A DNA stretch of 47,314 bases. Origin: Mikrocytos mackini. Lineage: Eukaryota > Endomyxa > Ascetosporea > Mikrocytida > Mikrocytiidae. The stretch is from the NCBI GenBank assembly GCA_030180075.1, contig JASNJN010000043.1:1-47314 (forward strand), written 5' to 3'. The translations under genes and the position numbers were made by a program. Below are positions 18,298-28,900 of this stretch, in pieces. Each line of letters begins with the position of its first letter. Position 1 is the stretch's first letter. Under the pieces are notes generated by a model that was not told the origin of the DNA, made no database searches, and saw only the letters and a program-made list of their open reading frames with translations.

Positions 18298-19830
18298 ATG
18301 AAATTGTCTCAAAAATATAAACCAATTATCTCAGCCTTCAAGAGGAAACGGAGCACTATAGAAACTCGAGAAACTCCTCATTTAATCATGGATAAGTCGG
18401 AAAACTTTGTTATCACTGATATAGCCATATTGACTAATAATCAAGGAACACACAACAAAGTTTACTCTTCTAAAGACGGAGATTTGTCAGCTTCTTATCT
18501 AAAAGATGCGTCAGCGTTCTGTATTCAAAAGTCAGGTGGAAAGTTCTTTATTTTAGACCCTGTTTCGGGGTCCAAGGTGCGGAAAAATAAACTAAAACAG
18601 ACTTTTGATAGCATGTTCTATGTTTCGAAGGATAGAATATTTTTATACAGCGAAGAAAACCGAATCTTGAAAATATATAACCCTATACTTGACGTCATGG
18701 ACACCGTTGAATTACCAAAAGATACATTCTATGAAATTCTCAAGATATTACCAATCTCGGGTATACAGAATGGAGTGGCAATTCTTTATCGAAATAAAGA
18801 AGGTGTACACAATTTAGCCGTCTATAAATTTCAAGAAAACTTCACCAAAATTGTGTTCTCTTCAATCGACTGCATTAATGACTTTATATATTCCAACAAA
18901 TTGTTTTTTGTACTTGGAGAAGGTAAATTGATAGCGGTAGACACTAGAGAACTTATCAAAAAGCAAATAAAAAAGGAATCAAAAGAAGATAAAAATATTG
19001 ATAGCTCGAGTAAAAAGGAAAAAGTAAACAAGGTCTTTAAAACCACCTCTATCGACACCCGAACTCCATACGATGTTGGGTTACTTGATCAGTTTAAGAC
19101 TCAGTCTTTTGGCGTGAATAGAGAACTTATCATCTTGAGTAAAGGGAGGTTAATTCAGGTTTTACTGTTTGAAAGGGATACATTTAAACTGTTGAAAATA
19201 TATGCCAAATGGCTCGATGAGGATGATGAATACAAAGTAACCTTCGCCGAAGTATTGAAGTGGGAAAAACAGCAAAAACTTGAAATAAGATTGTTTTCAA
19301 AACACAAAGAGAAAGACGTGTGTGTTAGCCTAGAAGAATCGTTCAATCAAGTTCTAAAATATACTAAAAACGAAAATAAAAACGAAGAGCCCGAAGCAAA
19401 TAATAGGATTGTCTACAAGAGATATGAAGGTGATCTAGAAATTAATATACTCTTCAAAGACAACAAATATGAGGAGCTTATAAATTATGGACTTGGAAAA
19501 TTTGATGACAATCCACATATTTTGTTCGACATTATGAACGAAATGTTGGAACGGAGTGTGTTCGAAAATGTTATAAAAAATAACAAGAAGATAATCCCAG
19601 GGTTAATAGATATTTGCATTAAAAAATTATTGTTGGTTGAATACGATTTCATAGCCAGGACTTGTTTAAAGATAATGGAGAAGGTTAAAAGATTCGCAGA
19701 CAACAAATTCAAATTGACTGATAATAAAAGTTACAAGGAAAAAGAAGAATTTAGGACCAAATTGAGAGAATTCAAAGAGCACGTTGATAATTTAAAATGT
19801 GAACCACTTGAATATGACGAAACTGATTAA
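18298..19830 (+). CDS. Propeller-like protein, possible small-subunit processome factor
   Basis: A protein of 510 aa. The first ~310 residues show repeated short beta-strand segments like a degenerate WD40 propeller (FFILDPVSG, RIFLYSEENRILKIYNP, KLFFVLGEGKLIAVDT). A lysine-rich insertion at about residues 220-245 and a helical C-terminus (residues 370-500) follow. This propeller-plus-helical-tail layout is shared by t-UTP proteins such as UTP5, UTP9 and UTP15, and the next gene is UTP17-like. No diagnostic motif was recognised, so the role is a guess. It faces UTP17 tail to tail with 76 bp between the stops. Confidence 0.7.
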   Translation: MKLSQKYKPIISAFKRKRSTIETRETPHLIMDKSENFVITDIAILTNNQGTHNKVYSSKDGDLSASYLKDASAFCIQKSGGKFFILDPVSGSKVRKNKLKQTFDSMFYVSKDRIFLYSEENRILKIYNPILDVMDTVELPKDTFYEILKILPISGIQNGVAILYRNKEGVHNLAVYKFQENFTKIVFSSIDCINDFIYSNKLFFVLGEGKLIAVDTRELIKKQIKKESKEDKNIDSSSKKEKVNKVFKTTSIDTRTPYDVGLLDQFKTQSFGVNRELIILSKGRLIQVLLFERDTFKLLKIYAKWLDEDDEYKVTFAEVLKWEKQQKLEIRLFSKHKEKDVCVSLEESFNQVLKYTKNENKNEEPEANNRIVYKRYEGDLEINILFKDNKYEELINYGLGKFDDNPHILFDIMNEMLERSVFENVIKNNKKIIPGLIDICIKKLLLVEYDFIARTCLKIMEKVKRFADNKFKLTDNKSYKEKEEFRTKLREFKEHVDNLKCEPLEYDETD

Positions 19831-19906
19831 TAAATAATGTTACAATTGACAAATCCCAAATGTTAGACATTCATAAATTTAATAAATATTTATAAGATAA
19901 AGGGTA

Positions 19907-21361
19907 TTAAACATTTTTATTTTCGGTATTGTTTAACACCAAAGAATAACCTTTTAATACAAACGTCGTTCTTTCCGAACTCAAACCTACCATCTTATTA
20001 TGATTGGAATATCCCACGATCTTTAAATCCAACGTGAACATATGTTGTTTGGCGTCATAGTTCACCTCAGTGATTCGTTTCATTTTGATGTCCTCTTTAA
20101 AAACCAAAACCCCGTTATCACACCCTAAAATTCTTATTATCGGAATTTTACTTTCGTGATTGCGGGTATTATAAAACGAATAAAATAATTTCTTATAGAC
20201 GTGGATAACGTCCACCAGCTCAGCTTCTTCTTCTTCTTCTTTGGGTTTGGATACTATTTTTCCCTTTTTGAATTTCTTTGTGTGTAAATTAAGCATTGTA
20301 TAAGTTTTGTTCCGTTGTTGAAAATCTATGGAGTACATTTCTTTGTTTTTCTCGGTATTAAATATTTGGTAAAGCCCATTAATCAGCTCGCCTCCAATGG
20401 CATTTTCCGAAATAGAAGGGAATTGTTTGGTTTTAGTTTCATTTTTATAATAACCAACAAAGCCTAAACTCCCTATGACTGTATTGTCCAATGCCCTGAT
20501 GTAGTAAACTACACCCGTCTCCAGTGTTATAATTAAATCTAGATCAGCGGTTTCGACTATAAAGGTTATCACTGCTCCAAAACGTGGTATCATTTGTTTA
20601 AACCCACTATGTACGTCCCAAATCATTAGGACTCCCTCTTTCCCTCCTAAATAAAGTTTGTCACTAATATGCGAAAAAGAAACACAGTTTGGGCCCTCAG
20701 AACCAAACCATTTAATTGATTCTGTATTTATTATTTGGTTGGTTGTTATGTTGAACTCTTTATATATCACCATACAATTGTCTAAAACAATTGCAAGTTT
20801 TAAAATGTTTTTTTTCATCTTTGATTCAACATGTAAAATCTTCGAATTAAACTTGTCTTTAAAAACGTACTTGCAATGTTGAATAAGAAGTTTTTTCTTT
20901 TCTTTCTCGTCTACTTTGCAAATAGAAAATGTTTTTAAGTTTTGCACCAAAATCAAATCATTTATCACATTACAAATCTTATCCTCAGGACATTTGTGTA
21001 ACAAAACTTGTTTGGAAATGCACAATGTGGTTTTTGTGGAGTATTGTAGACATGAGTTGAAGAATATGTTTGTAATGCTATCGCCTTGGTTTTGAATACA
21101 TTCGCTGCTAATGTCTTTTAGTTCCGAGTCTCCAGGTGAGAATGTTTTGATTAAATTATCAACCGTAACGAAAAATACTTTGTTCAGTTCTCTGTTTGAT
21201 TTTACGTGTTGAATCTTAATTCCATTAAGTTCACAAACTGTTGTGTAAGAAGAAGGTCTCTCATAGTTACAAAAAATTATGGACTTACTTGTGAGGATAT
21301 AGAATCCTTTGTTATCTACTATATCTAAGTTGTGTCTGTTTTCGATTCGTAGATACTCCAT
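19907..21361 (-). CDS. UTP17: UTP17/NAN1-like (WDR75) WD40 protein
   Basis: A protein of 484 aa. UTP17/NAN1 is a t-UTP subcomplex protein that binds the 5' external spacer of pre-rRNA in the nucleolus and supports rDNA transcription. The diagnostic part is at residues ~215-295. IKWFGSEGPNCVSFSH, LYLGGKEGVLMIWDVHSG and QMIPRFGAVITFIV match the WDR75 pattern (W..H...V..L.F, SGG.E.VLV.W.L.TG, Q.LPRLG.PI). The following LITLETGVVYYIRALD continues the propeller. An acidic run EEEEEAE lies near residue 380. It is shorter than yeast NAN1 (about 900 aa), probably through reduction of the second propeller and tail. The identification is good but rests mainly on one segment. Confidence 0.7.
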   Translation of the reverse strand: MEYLRIENRHNLDIVDNKGFYILTSKSIIFCNYERPSSYTTVCELNGIKIQHVKSNRELNKVFFVTVDNLIKTFSPGDSELKDISSECIQNQGDSITNIFFNSCLQYSTKTTLCISKQVLLHKCPEDKICNVINDLILVQNLKTFSICKVDEKEKKKLLIQHCKYVFKDKFNSKILHVESKMKKNILKLAIVLDNCMVIYKEFNITTNQIINTESIKWFGSEGPNCVSFSHISDKLYLGGKEGVLMIWDVHSGFKQMIPRFGAVITFIVETADLDLIITLETGVVYYIRALDNTVIGSLGFVGYYKNETKTKQFPSISENAIGGELINGLYQIFNTEKNKEMYSIDFQQRNKTYTMLNLHTKKFKKGKIVSKPKEEEEEAELVDVIHVYKKLFYSFYNTRNHESKIPIIRILGCDNGVLVFKEDIKMKRITEVNYDAKQHMFTLDLKIVGYSNHNKMVGLSSERTTFVLKGYSLVLNNTENKNV

Positions 21362-21809
21362 ACCAGCGATGTGTGTTTTTGAATTTAATTTTTTATTTTT
21401 GTGTTTCAGCTATAGCAGCTATTCTCCGATCCATAAATAAACGAGATAGTTTCTACAACTCTAATCTTTAAGCTAAAGTTGTCATTAATATTTTCCTGGT
21501 GTGAGGACCAAATTATTATTTTGGAAATTTTAAAATGAGAGCAGTATTTTATCAAAACTTTTTGCATTTTTATAAGGTATTATTTTAAACTTTAATAGAC
21601 CATTTTCGTGTTTTTAGATGAAAACGAAGCATTTCTATATCATTCCAGATATTTTCGGCCGAATTTGACAAATCTCACACAAAATGGGTGAAATTTTTAT
21701 TTTTTTACGAAGGGGGGACCCTTGCGGCCCCTTCGTCTATAAACCCCGAAATGACCCATTAAAAATCAAAAGAGCGAAAAGTTTTGATAAAATATTTTTT
21801 TCTTTTAAA
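21362..21809. other. 448-bp spacer upstream of SRS with a nested hairpin
   Basis: Unusually long for this island. It has a promoter-like GGAAATTTTAAA at 21523-21534 directly before an ATG (21535) with a 17-codon ORF. A nested hairpin lies further on at 21683-21760. Nothing else coding was recognised. Confidence 0.45.
21683..21760 (+). promoter_or_regulatory. Nested stem-loop upstream of seryl-tRNA synthetase
   Basis: The outer arms are AATGGGT (21683-21689) and ACCCATT (21754-21760). The inner arms are ACGAAGGGG (21707-21715) and CCCCTTCGT (21728-21736), with a 12-nt GC-rich loop. Both stems are perfect. The structure ends 49 nt before the ATG at 21810, so it could lie in the mRNA leader or act as a DNA element. 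Such a GC-rich stem stands out against the AT-rich surroundings. Confidence 0.5.
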
Positions 21810-23141
21810 ATGACAATCGACATCAATTTACTCCGCTGTGAAAAGGGAAACGACCCCGAGGTGGTAAGAAAATCAGAAAAAGATAGATTTAAGAACCCCG
21901 ATGTTGTCGACGAGACAATTAAGGTAGACAATGAATATTTGGAGAAGTTGACTGAAACGAACGAATTACGAAAAAAGTTGAACTTGCTAAAGAAAGAGCT
22001 AACCAAAATATACAAAACTAAGGGCGATCCAAATGATATGTTGAAGGAGAAAGCTGAGGTGGAGGAGAAGTTAGTTACAGTGGAATCCCTAAGAGATTCT
22101 TTATTTACCGATTTGCAGGCCAAACTTAAGTCGATCGGGAATGTAATAACTAGCAATGTCCCGGTTGGAGAAGACGATGATAGCAACACTGTTATACGGA
22201 CCTGGAGACCTGAACCAAGTGCCAGCATCGGCGAATTGGAAGTATCCCCGAAGTTGTTTAGACACGATGAATTGATGAAGAAGTTGGATGGTTTGGAAAC
22301 TCACACTGGTACGTTGATTGCCGGGCACAGGGGCTATTTCCTCAAAAATTCCTGTTTACTTTTGGCACAAGCACTACAACAATATGCTTTGAGTCTATTG
22401 ATTAAGAGCGATTACACACCCATTCAACCACCATATTTCATGAACTATGAGTATATAATGAAGACATGCCAGATATCTGACCTTGAAGAAAATCTATACT
22501 GTATGAAAAGCAAAGCGGACAACGACCCAAACGAAAAAGTTTTGATTGCAACCAGCGAACAGCCTATAAGTTGTCTTTACACCGGACAGAAGCTCGAGGC
22601 TCAGGTTCTTCCCTTGCGTTTTGCCGGTGTGTCTGCCTGTTTTAGAAAAGAAGCAGGAAGTCATGGAAAGGATATCAAAGGAATTTTCAGAGTACACCAG
22701 TTTGAGAAAGTGGAACAGTTCATTTACTGTCACCCCGAAAAGAGCGTAGAGGAGCATCAAAAAATGGTCACAATTTCTGAGGAATTCTTGAAGTCACTGG
22801 AAATTCCATTCCAAAGTGTTTATATTGCGAGCGGGGAACTCAATGACGCGGCTGCAGAGAAAGTAGATATCGAGGGGTGGTTCCCAACACAAGGCAAGTT
22901 CAGGGAACTGATGAGCTGTTCTAATTGCACCGATTATCAAAGCCGTGAAGTTAACGTTAAATACGTTGAGAACAACAAGAAAGAATATGTTCATTTATTA
23001 AATGGAACACTGTGTGCTGTACAGAGAACACTTTGTTGTGTACTGGAAAACCACCAAACGAAAGAAGGGATAAAAATACCGGAGGTATTAAAGCGATTTT
23101 ATCTCGGTAAGGAGAGAGATGTTATTAAGTTCGTTAATTAA
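21810..23141 (+). CDS. SRS: Seryl-tRNA synthetase, cytosolic
   Basis: A protein of 443 aa, the usual length for eukaryotic cytosolic SerRS. It attaches serine to tRNA-Ser. An N-terminal MTIDINLLR..KG start and two long helices (residues ~45-110) form the tRNA-binding coiled coil. The class II core follows, with TSEQPI, motif 2 FRKEAGSHG...FRVHQFEKVEQF (~residues 280-305), WFPTQGKFRELMSCSNCTDYQSR and motif 3 NGTLCAVQRTLCCVLENHQ (~397-416). All are well conserved. The ATG at 21810 is chosen because the family N-terminus begins there; an in-frame ATG at 21684 would translate the hairpin region. The gene reads in the same direction as SOF1 downstream. Confidence 0.95.
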   Translation: MTIDINLLRCEKGNDPEVVRKSEKDRFKNPDVVDETIKVDNEYLEKLTETNELRKKLNLLKKELTKIYKTKGDPNDMLKEKAEVEEKLVTVESLRDSLFTDLQAKLKSIGNVITSNVPVGEDDDSNTVIRTWRPEPSASIGELEVSPKLFRHDELMKKLDGLETHTGTLIAGHRGYFLKNSCLLLAQALQQYALSLLIKSDYTPIQPPYFMNYEYIMKTCQISDLEENLYCMKSKADNDPNEKVLIATSEQPISCLYTGQKLEAQVLPLRFAGVSACFRKEAGSHGKDIKGIFRVHQFEKVEQFIYCHPEKSVEEHQKMVTISEEFLKSLEIPFQSVYIASGELNDAAAEKVDIEGWFPTQGKFRELMSCSNCTDYQSREVNVKYVENNKKEYVHLLNGTLCAVQRTLCCVLENHQTKEGIKIPEVLKRFYLGKERDVIKFVN

Positions 23142-23308
23142 CGTAGAAATAAACCCAGTTAATATTATTGATTTCAATTGTTGATTATTCAAAGGGAAAT
23201 TCACGAAAACGTTTTGAAATTTATTACAAAGTATTGTTATATTGTTTCATACATATTGACAGATATGAAAAGGTTATTGATCTCAGCTTTCTGCATTCAC
23301 GTTACTAC

Positions 23309-23330
23309 AAATTTAAAAAAATTAAATTTT
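23309..23330 (+). promoter_or_regulatory. AAATTT-type promoter element of SOF1
   Basis: AAATTTAAA and TTAAATTTT flank a short A-run and end 4 nt before the ATG. This is the clearest example of the local start-proximal element. Confidence 0.5.
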
Positions 23331-23334
23331 GTAA

Positions 23335-24660
23335 ATGGAGTACAGTGAAGAAGTCATAGAACAGGCAATAGAATCCCCGCTTCCTCAAGTTACAGCAAAG
23401 ACCAGACCCCATCATAAATCATTACCAATAAAATCTTCCAAAAAGGACTTCTACGAGAATGAGAAAGAATATGCACAATCCATCGCCAATCAGAAGATAA
23501 CAGAAATGATGAGTCAGCCTTTTATAAACAGCATTAATAACCACAAAACAGGGATAACAGCTATGTCCATTATCAAAGAAACACCAAACATCTTAGTGAC
23601 CGGGGACTACGAAGGTTCAATCTGCTTATCTAATCTCCAAACCGCTTCGCGTATTAACTCTTTTAACATAACGCAAGCTAAAATACTAAAAATACGCGAA
23701 TATGACCGTGTGGTATATGTTAACAATAGTAATGGCTGTCTTCTTGCATCAACAATCAATGAAGACCTCTCTATTTCGTCCAAACCCGTGACCTTTAATA
23801 TCGACACAGTGAATGACTTTGAGCTGATTAATAAGGATACTATGTTGCATTGCTTCGATAATAAATTGGGGCTATATTCGTTATCGACAAACTCTTACTC
23901 TTCTTATGTAAAATTCCATGGAGTTGAAAGCAATGAAGACATACTAAAATGTGCGTTCAACCCATCGATGAATAACATTATCGTTTGCATTGGGTCGAAA
24001 GGAAGTATATTCTTAGTGGATACGCGACAAAAGGAACTCATAGAAAAGGTAAAACCCAGTCCAAATTTCGCAACCAACTTGGGAAAACATAAGAAAGATC
24101 AATACCTCAGTTCGATCAGCAGCAGATTTAACTCTGTGCAGATAAACCCCGTTTATACACACGACTTTTTATTAGCAGGAGAGGATTCTAATTTATATAC
24201 GTTTGATATGCGAAAGCTAAACAAACCTAAAATCAAACATTCTGGCCATGTAAAGAGTGTTATGGATGGAAGTTTCGACAGTCTGGGAACTAGCATCGTA
24301 TCAGCTGGATATGATTCAACAGTGAGGGTTTTTGGCCGTTTCGATCATCGGTCAGAAAATGTGCTATTCACAAAAAGAATGACTAATGTAAACAAAGTTA
24401 TCTTCTCGAATGATGACAGATTCGTCATTTCGGGCTCAGAGGATGGAAATACTAGAATCTGGAAGAGAAATATAAATGAAAAATTAAACTCTATGAACTA
24501 TAAAGAAATTAAAAGTAAGAAAAATAAGGATAAATTGTATAAGAAATATAAAAATGAAGGAGATATTAAAAATGTTAATGGTAATTACAAATTACCAAAA
24601 TTCCTTAAAACTGCAAATAAACAAAACATAGAGAAAATAAAAAGAAATAAATATAAATAA
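23335..24660 (+). CDS. SOF1: SOF1/DCAF13 WD40 protein of the small-subunit processome
   Basis: A protein of 441 aa, close to the usual ~450-490. SOF1 is needed for U3-dependent 18S rRNA processing in the nucleolus. WD repeats run from about residue 60 to 385. Characteristic segments are NLYTFDMRKLNKP, HSGHVKSVMDGSFDSLGTSIVSAGYDSTVRVF, FDHRSENVLFTKRM and SGSEDGNTRIWK. The C-terminal Sof1 domain is lysine-rich (YKEIKSKKNKDKLYKKYKN, then a LPKFL box), as in the family. The start is fixed by the AAATTT-rich element at 23309-23330. With the UTP17-like gene it forms a loose ribosome-assembly neighbourhood around seryl-tRNA synthetase. Confidence 0.92.
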   Translation: MEYSEEVIEQAIESPLPQVTAKTRPHHKSLPIKSSKKDFYENEKEYAQSIANQKITEMMSQPFINSINNHKTGITAMSIIKETPNILVTGDYEGSICLSNLQTASRINSFNITQAKILKIREYDRVVYVNNSNGCLLASTINEDLSISSKPVTFNIDTVNDFELINKDTMLHCFDNKLGLYSLSTNSYSSYVKFHGVESNEDILKCAFNPSMNNIIVCIGSKGSIFLVDTRQKELIEKVKPSPNFATNLGKHKKDQYLSSISSRFNSVQINPVYTHDFLLAGEDSNLYTFDMRKLNKPKIKHSGHVKSVMDGSFDSLGTSIVSAGYDSTVRVFGRFDHRSENVLFTKRMTNVNKVIFSNDDRFVISGSEDGNTRIWKRNINEKLNSMNYKEIKSKKNKDKLYKKYKNEGDIKNVNGNYKLPKFLKTANKQNIEKIKRNKYK

Positions 24661-25006
24661 GAATTATTATAAAAGTATTAAACACGATTTTGCAAAGTAT
24701 ATTGGTGCTTAAAAGTTTTTATTGTAAATCGGTGCTATCAAGTAAATTTATTTGCTTCGGATTGATAAACAGGTTAGTTTCCTCCTTATTCTTTAATAAA
24801 ATCTTCACAGAATAGTACTGTAAAACATTTTCTATGCCCTATTCTCTCTATCAAAGATTACCAAATTTTTGATGTATTTGTTGTAAGTGAAGCTGGGAGA
24901 TATAGAGACCAGCCTATTTTCGGTAGAAGGTTTATAAGCTCTAACGGAAATAGAATTCACGATTAAATAAATATAACAAAATTAAGATTTCAAAAAATAT
25001 TATAAA
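24661..25006. other. No gene; boundary of the gene island
   Basis: AT-rich DNA between SOF1 and the Gag-like ORF. No hairpin, repeat or coding frame was recognised. From here rightwards no cellular gene is visible. Confidence 0.5.
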
Positions 25007-25783
25007 ATGTTTACAAATACAAATACAAGCTTTTCCCCGGGCCTAAACGGGCAACAGAGGTCATTATATGACAACTTCATCAAGACAGGGAGTTTGCCAC
25101 CCCTGCCACGGCATTATGACGTCATAGCCGAACTCAATTCGACACTCCTCGGCAAAATAGAGCTTTCACAACTACGTCTGAATACCAGTACACTACTTCT
25201 TGGCTCTACGTGCACGGTATCCACTTTAACGAGGAACATGGGGATTCCAACGTCTATAGTAGACTTTAACCCACATCACAAAGGAGATAAAGCTAACTTT
25301 ACATATACTCCTCCAAACACAACCATAAACATCCAAAAGATAATGACAGTCCTAAGCTCAATCACAGATCAAGACCTGTTTCTGTGGGAATCGGAGTTCC
25401 GCAATACGGCGACCGCCTGTTGCTGGGATGAGACTACATCGAACCATGTTCTCCAATCCGTGACCACAAACGAGCTACACGGGATCTACAAAGGAAAAGA
25501 AACGACTGCAGAGAAGTTAGCTGCAGTGTTCCAGTACAAATACAATCAGAACAGTGCACTCAAACTGCAAACTGAACTCGCGGGGCTAAAACAATACAAG
25601 ATCCCCACGGCATGTATCTACATGGCGAGTATCAGCGAGCTAGTGCGACAATTAGCTATAATCCACGGCTGGACCGATGTTGAAAAGAGCCGCAAAATCG
25701 AAGAGACCTTCTACAATGGTCTCACTAGGCGAACACAGCTTGAAATGTCGAAAATGAACATAACAGAGATCGCGGACATGTAA
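25007..25783 (+). CDS. Gag-like ORF, truncated by a MULE terminal repeat
   Basis: 258 aa, in DNA with a more even base composition than its surroundings. The last ~100 residues resemble the helical core of retrotransposon Gag: EKLAAVFQYKYNQNSALKLQ, then GLKQYKIPTACIYMASISELVRQL and a GL-turn near YNGLTRRTQLEM. The N-terminus is rich in T, N and S. No zinc knuckle, protease or pol follows. The stop codon TAA (25781-25783) overlaps the first bases of the 170-bp MULE terminal repeat that starts at 25782, so the stop is probably supplied by the inserted element. The Gag call is by helical pattern only. Confidence 0.5.
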   Translation: MFTNTNTSFSPGLNGQQRSLYDNFIKTGSLPPLPRHYDVIAELNSTLLGKIELSQLRLNTSTLLLGSTCTVSTLTRNMGIPTSIVDFNPHHKGDKANFTYTPPNTTINIQKIMTVLSSITDQDLFLWESEFRNTATACCWDETTSNHVLQSVTTNELHGIYKGKETTAEKLAAVFQYKYNQNSALKLQTELAGLKQYKIPTACIYMASISELVRQLAIIHGWTDVEKSRKIEETFYNGLTRRTQLEMSKMNITEIADM

Positions 25784-25951
25784 CTTTTCAAACAAAATAG
25801 GAATTTATAATTGATATTTTTTTGCTTTAAATTTTAATTTTTAACTTAATTATTATGTAATGTATTATATTGATACATTTGTCTAGTTAAATATGTTTAT
25901 AAATGTCAATTTCAAAATTAGGTTGTTTTTTATATTTTCAAATTTTAAATG
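25782..25951 (+). repeat. MULE-A left terminal inverted repeat
   Basis: 170 bp, the inverted copy of 33841-34010. Its inner end is TTTTCAAATTTTAAATG, a promoter-like element plus ATG. Here the ATG opens a frame of only about a dozen codons. Confidence 0.8.
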
Positions 25952-28900
25952 TTTATTACGTTATTTACCTTTATTATGACGAGTTAAATCAACATTTATA
26001 GACAATCGAATTAAATATATGTTTATATGGGCATGATATCATTAATAGATTTTCAAAATTTTAAATTTCAGAGGTTGTTCCTTACTCTATGAAATGAGAA
26101 CTACAATTCGAATGAATGAAAAATTTCGTTCACTTATAGATACAAACAATATGAGCCTGTTTTAGGTTTATATTAAGCCAAAGGATTGGCTATTACATCA
26201 TCCCGATTCACATATTGAACTTTATAGGAAATCAAATAACAGGCTTTGAGAAGAATCTACAAATTGTAATTACAATCCTTTTCTGCGAACTTATACAACG
26301 CTTAAACAATGTATTTATTATGGTGGTAGGGAGATATTGTGATACTTCAGCTCATTGTTTTATTTAATGAGATTTATTGAAAAGAAGTTTACTAATTAAA
26401 CTTATCAGAGTAATATGTATTGGGAGAATTTAGACATATGAACAAGATTGTCAGCAATTTCGAAAGTAGCATGGTTTCGTTTTATTTAATGGAATTTATT
26501 AAGGAGAAGATAAACCAATAAAACTTCTAAAACAAAAGTATACGAAGTATTTAGAAATAAGAACAAGGATGATTGTACATTTTCTAAAAATAGCGATGCA
26601 TTTTGTTTTATATAAAACGAATTAGGAAGGGTATTTAAATTATTTGCATTATTAACGATTAATAGAATTCAGTTGTGACTATTATTTTACACTCGTTATA
26701 TAATAAGTTTCAGTTTACAATGCAAGGTTATTAATTTAATATAAATTTATTAATTATATACAAATATATACGATTAATGCGAGTTTCCCCTCTACAATCA
26801 TTGATAATCAAATTTACACCAGTGTATTCACATGCTTACATGACAAGGCCATTTTATGAAAGAAACCCCATTAAGTTTTTGTCAACAATTAAAGAATAAA
26901 TTTGTTTTAAATGCAATTCAATACAGTTATTAAGTACATGTATAACTAAGACATTTTATATTTATATAATCGTAGATGAATGTTTTTTTCTTTTACAGCG
27001 TACAGAATAGTATATATCTTTCTATTTTATTTCATTAATGAACACGATTATTGTATCTTTAACAAAACAATGCCATGTGTTAGTTTAAGGAGTTGTTGTT
27101 AAGATAGTGTAATTGTGGGCCTAATCTATTAAGACTCCATTATTTATCTGTTTGGAAATCTTCACCTCTTTGATTTGTTATGTTGAGACTTCATCCAGAT
27201 GGTTAATTTACTTTTTATTATCCTAATTAATAATGCGCAATAAAAAGTTGTTATCATCAGAAAGGCTAAGGGTGCTATTCTCCTTCTCTTCCTATTGGCA
27301 TTTCATAACTACAAAACAGAATTAGTGATTGGTTAAGTTTTTTGTGTGTCATAAATAATTGCTACATCTTATTGTTACAAGACAGAAGAAAAATTTCACA
27401 CTGTTTCAGCCGATTTCATGTTGGCTCTGTTTGTTCCTTGTTACGTGTTGAAACTATGAGTGTCATATATACTCGTTATTGGTTGTGTTATCCATATTGT
27501 GAAGGGATTGAAATTCAGTTTAATATCCTTAAACACAGTGTTCATTTGCTATAATATAACTACTGTATAAAGCAAAACATTTGATGATAATTTTTTAAAT
27601 CCCATTGTAATCATGCTTTAACCGACTTCCAAATATAATTAATCCACAATGATAATCCTTCTACAGTTATGTTTTGTGATATTAAATCGGCTTTTATGGA
27701 TACAGATACATGTGGCCGAGAAGTATTACCAAAACCAGAAAGTTTTGTAGTCTATAAATATCGCTTATAACATAGGAGCTTTCAATTTCTTACACGTCCA
27801 AGGAAGCTTTGTTGTATAGTGTAATTCCAATGTACATCACAAACAATATTTTCGTGTGCTCTCTTCTGACCAAAGTTAACACATAAATTCTCTTATAACA
27901 TCATGTTGTTTGTGTTTCTCTATAAAATTACATATGTTGTAAATTAACCATGCCACTAAATAGAATACCTAAAATTTCGTAGCTTCTTTTCATCTAAATA
28001 CCCATTTAACCTTCTGTTAAAACTATTAAATGTGTCTTTGTCTCTTAAAATATTAGAAAGTAAGAAATTCCCGGATTTTAATTAATCCGTCGATATCCAA
28101 TGGTTAACTATAGTTTATTGTATAGTATTCCGCTTAAAGGGGGTTTGGTGTGTTTTTAAGTTATCTTTTACAAATTTATGCTATTTGTTTAAAATATTCG
28201 GCTGTGATAACTTGTTATATTTAGAATTGCTTTTAGAATCTGAACTAACACAGCTATTGTTTAATTTGGACCCCGACTATCAACACAAGCCATTCGAAGT
28301 GCTTGCTACAATCCTCTTCTTTAATACAACAAATGCGAAAGTGCCTTATTTGATCTAAATATACAATGAGAGTAATCTGTCATTTCTCTATTTCCTTGAG
28401 TATTTAATTATAGTGTTTATAGCTGTGGTTGATATTGAGAGTTTCGCGTATATATTAAGTATGTAAAAGTAGTTTTTGTCAACTATTCAATTAAAACTTC
28501 GGAGTCATGTAGATAAATAATGTTAGTGTATGAAAACCAAGGAGAAAGTGCATCAGTGTGTTTTTGCGCAGTTCGTTCTATATATTTTGTGCGTTCGGAA
28601 CAATATCCTTACATTAAAATCGTATACTATATTTTTAATGTTGCTGTTAATTTATGTTGAGTGTTGTTTTTAATATCTATTGTCTTTAAATCATCAATAT
28701 GTATACTATCATTTGGCTTTCTTTTACAATTGATCTTGTGGTTATTAATTTTTTCATTGTTTACTCTGTGTTTATATGATTATTCATCTTGGAGTTCAAT
28801 TACTTAACTTTAATACTTGTTTTGTAGTTACACAGTCTTAATTAATAAATTAATCTACGTTCGAAAAGACAAAGTAATATTCAGAACAGTATAGGTAAAC

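Noticed and set aside
27342-27554. 70-codon ORF in the MULE-A interior
   Set aside because: Low-complexity composition, no promoter element and no recognisable motif; expected by chance in 5 kb.
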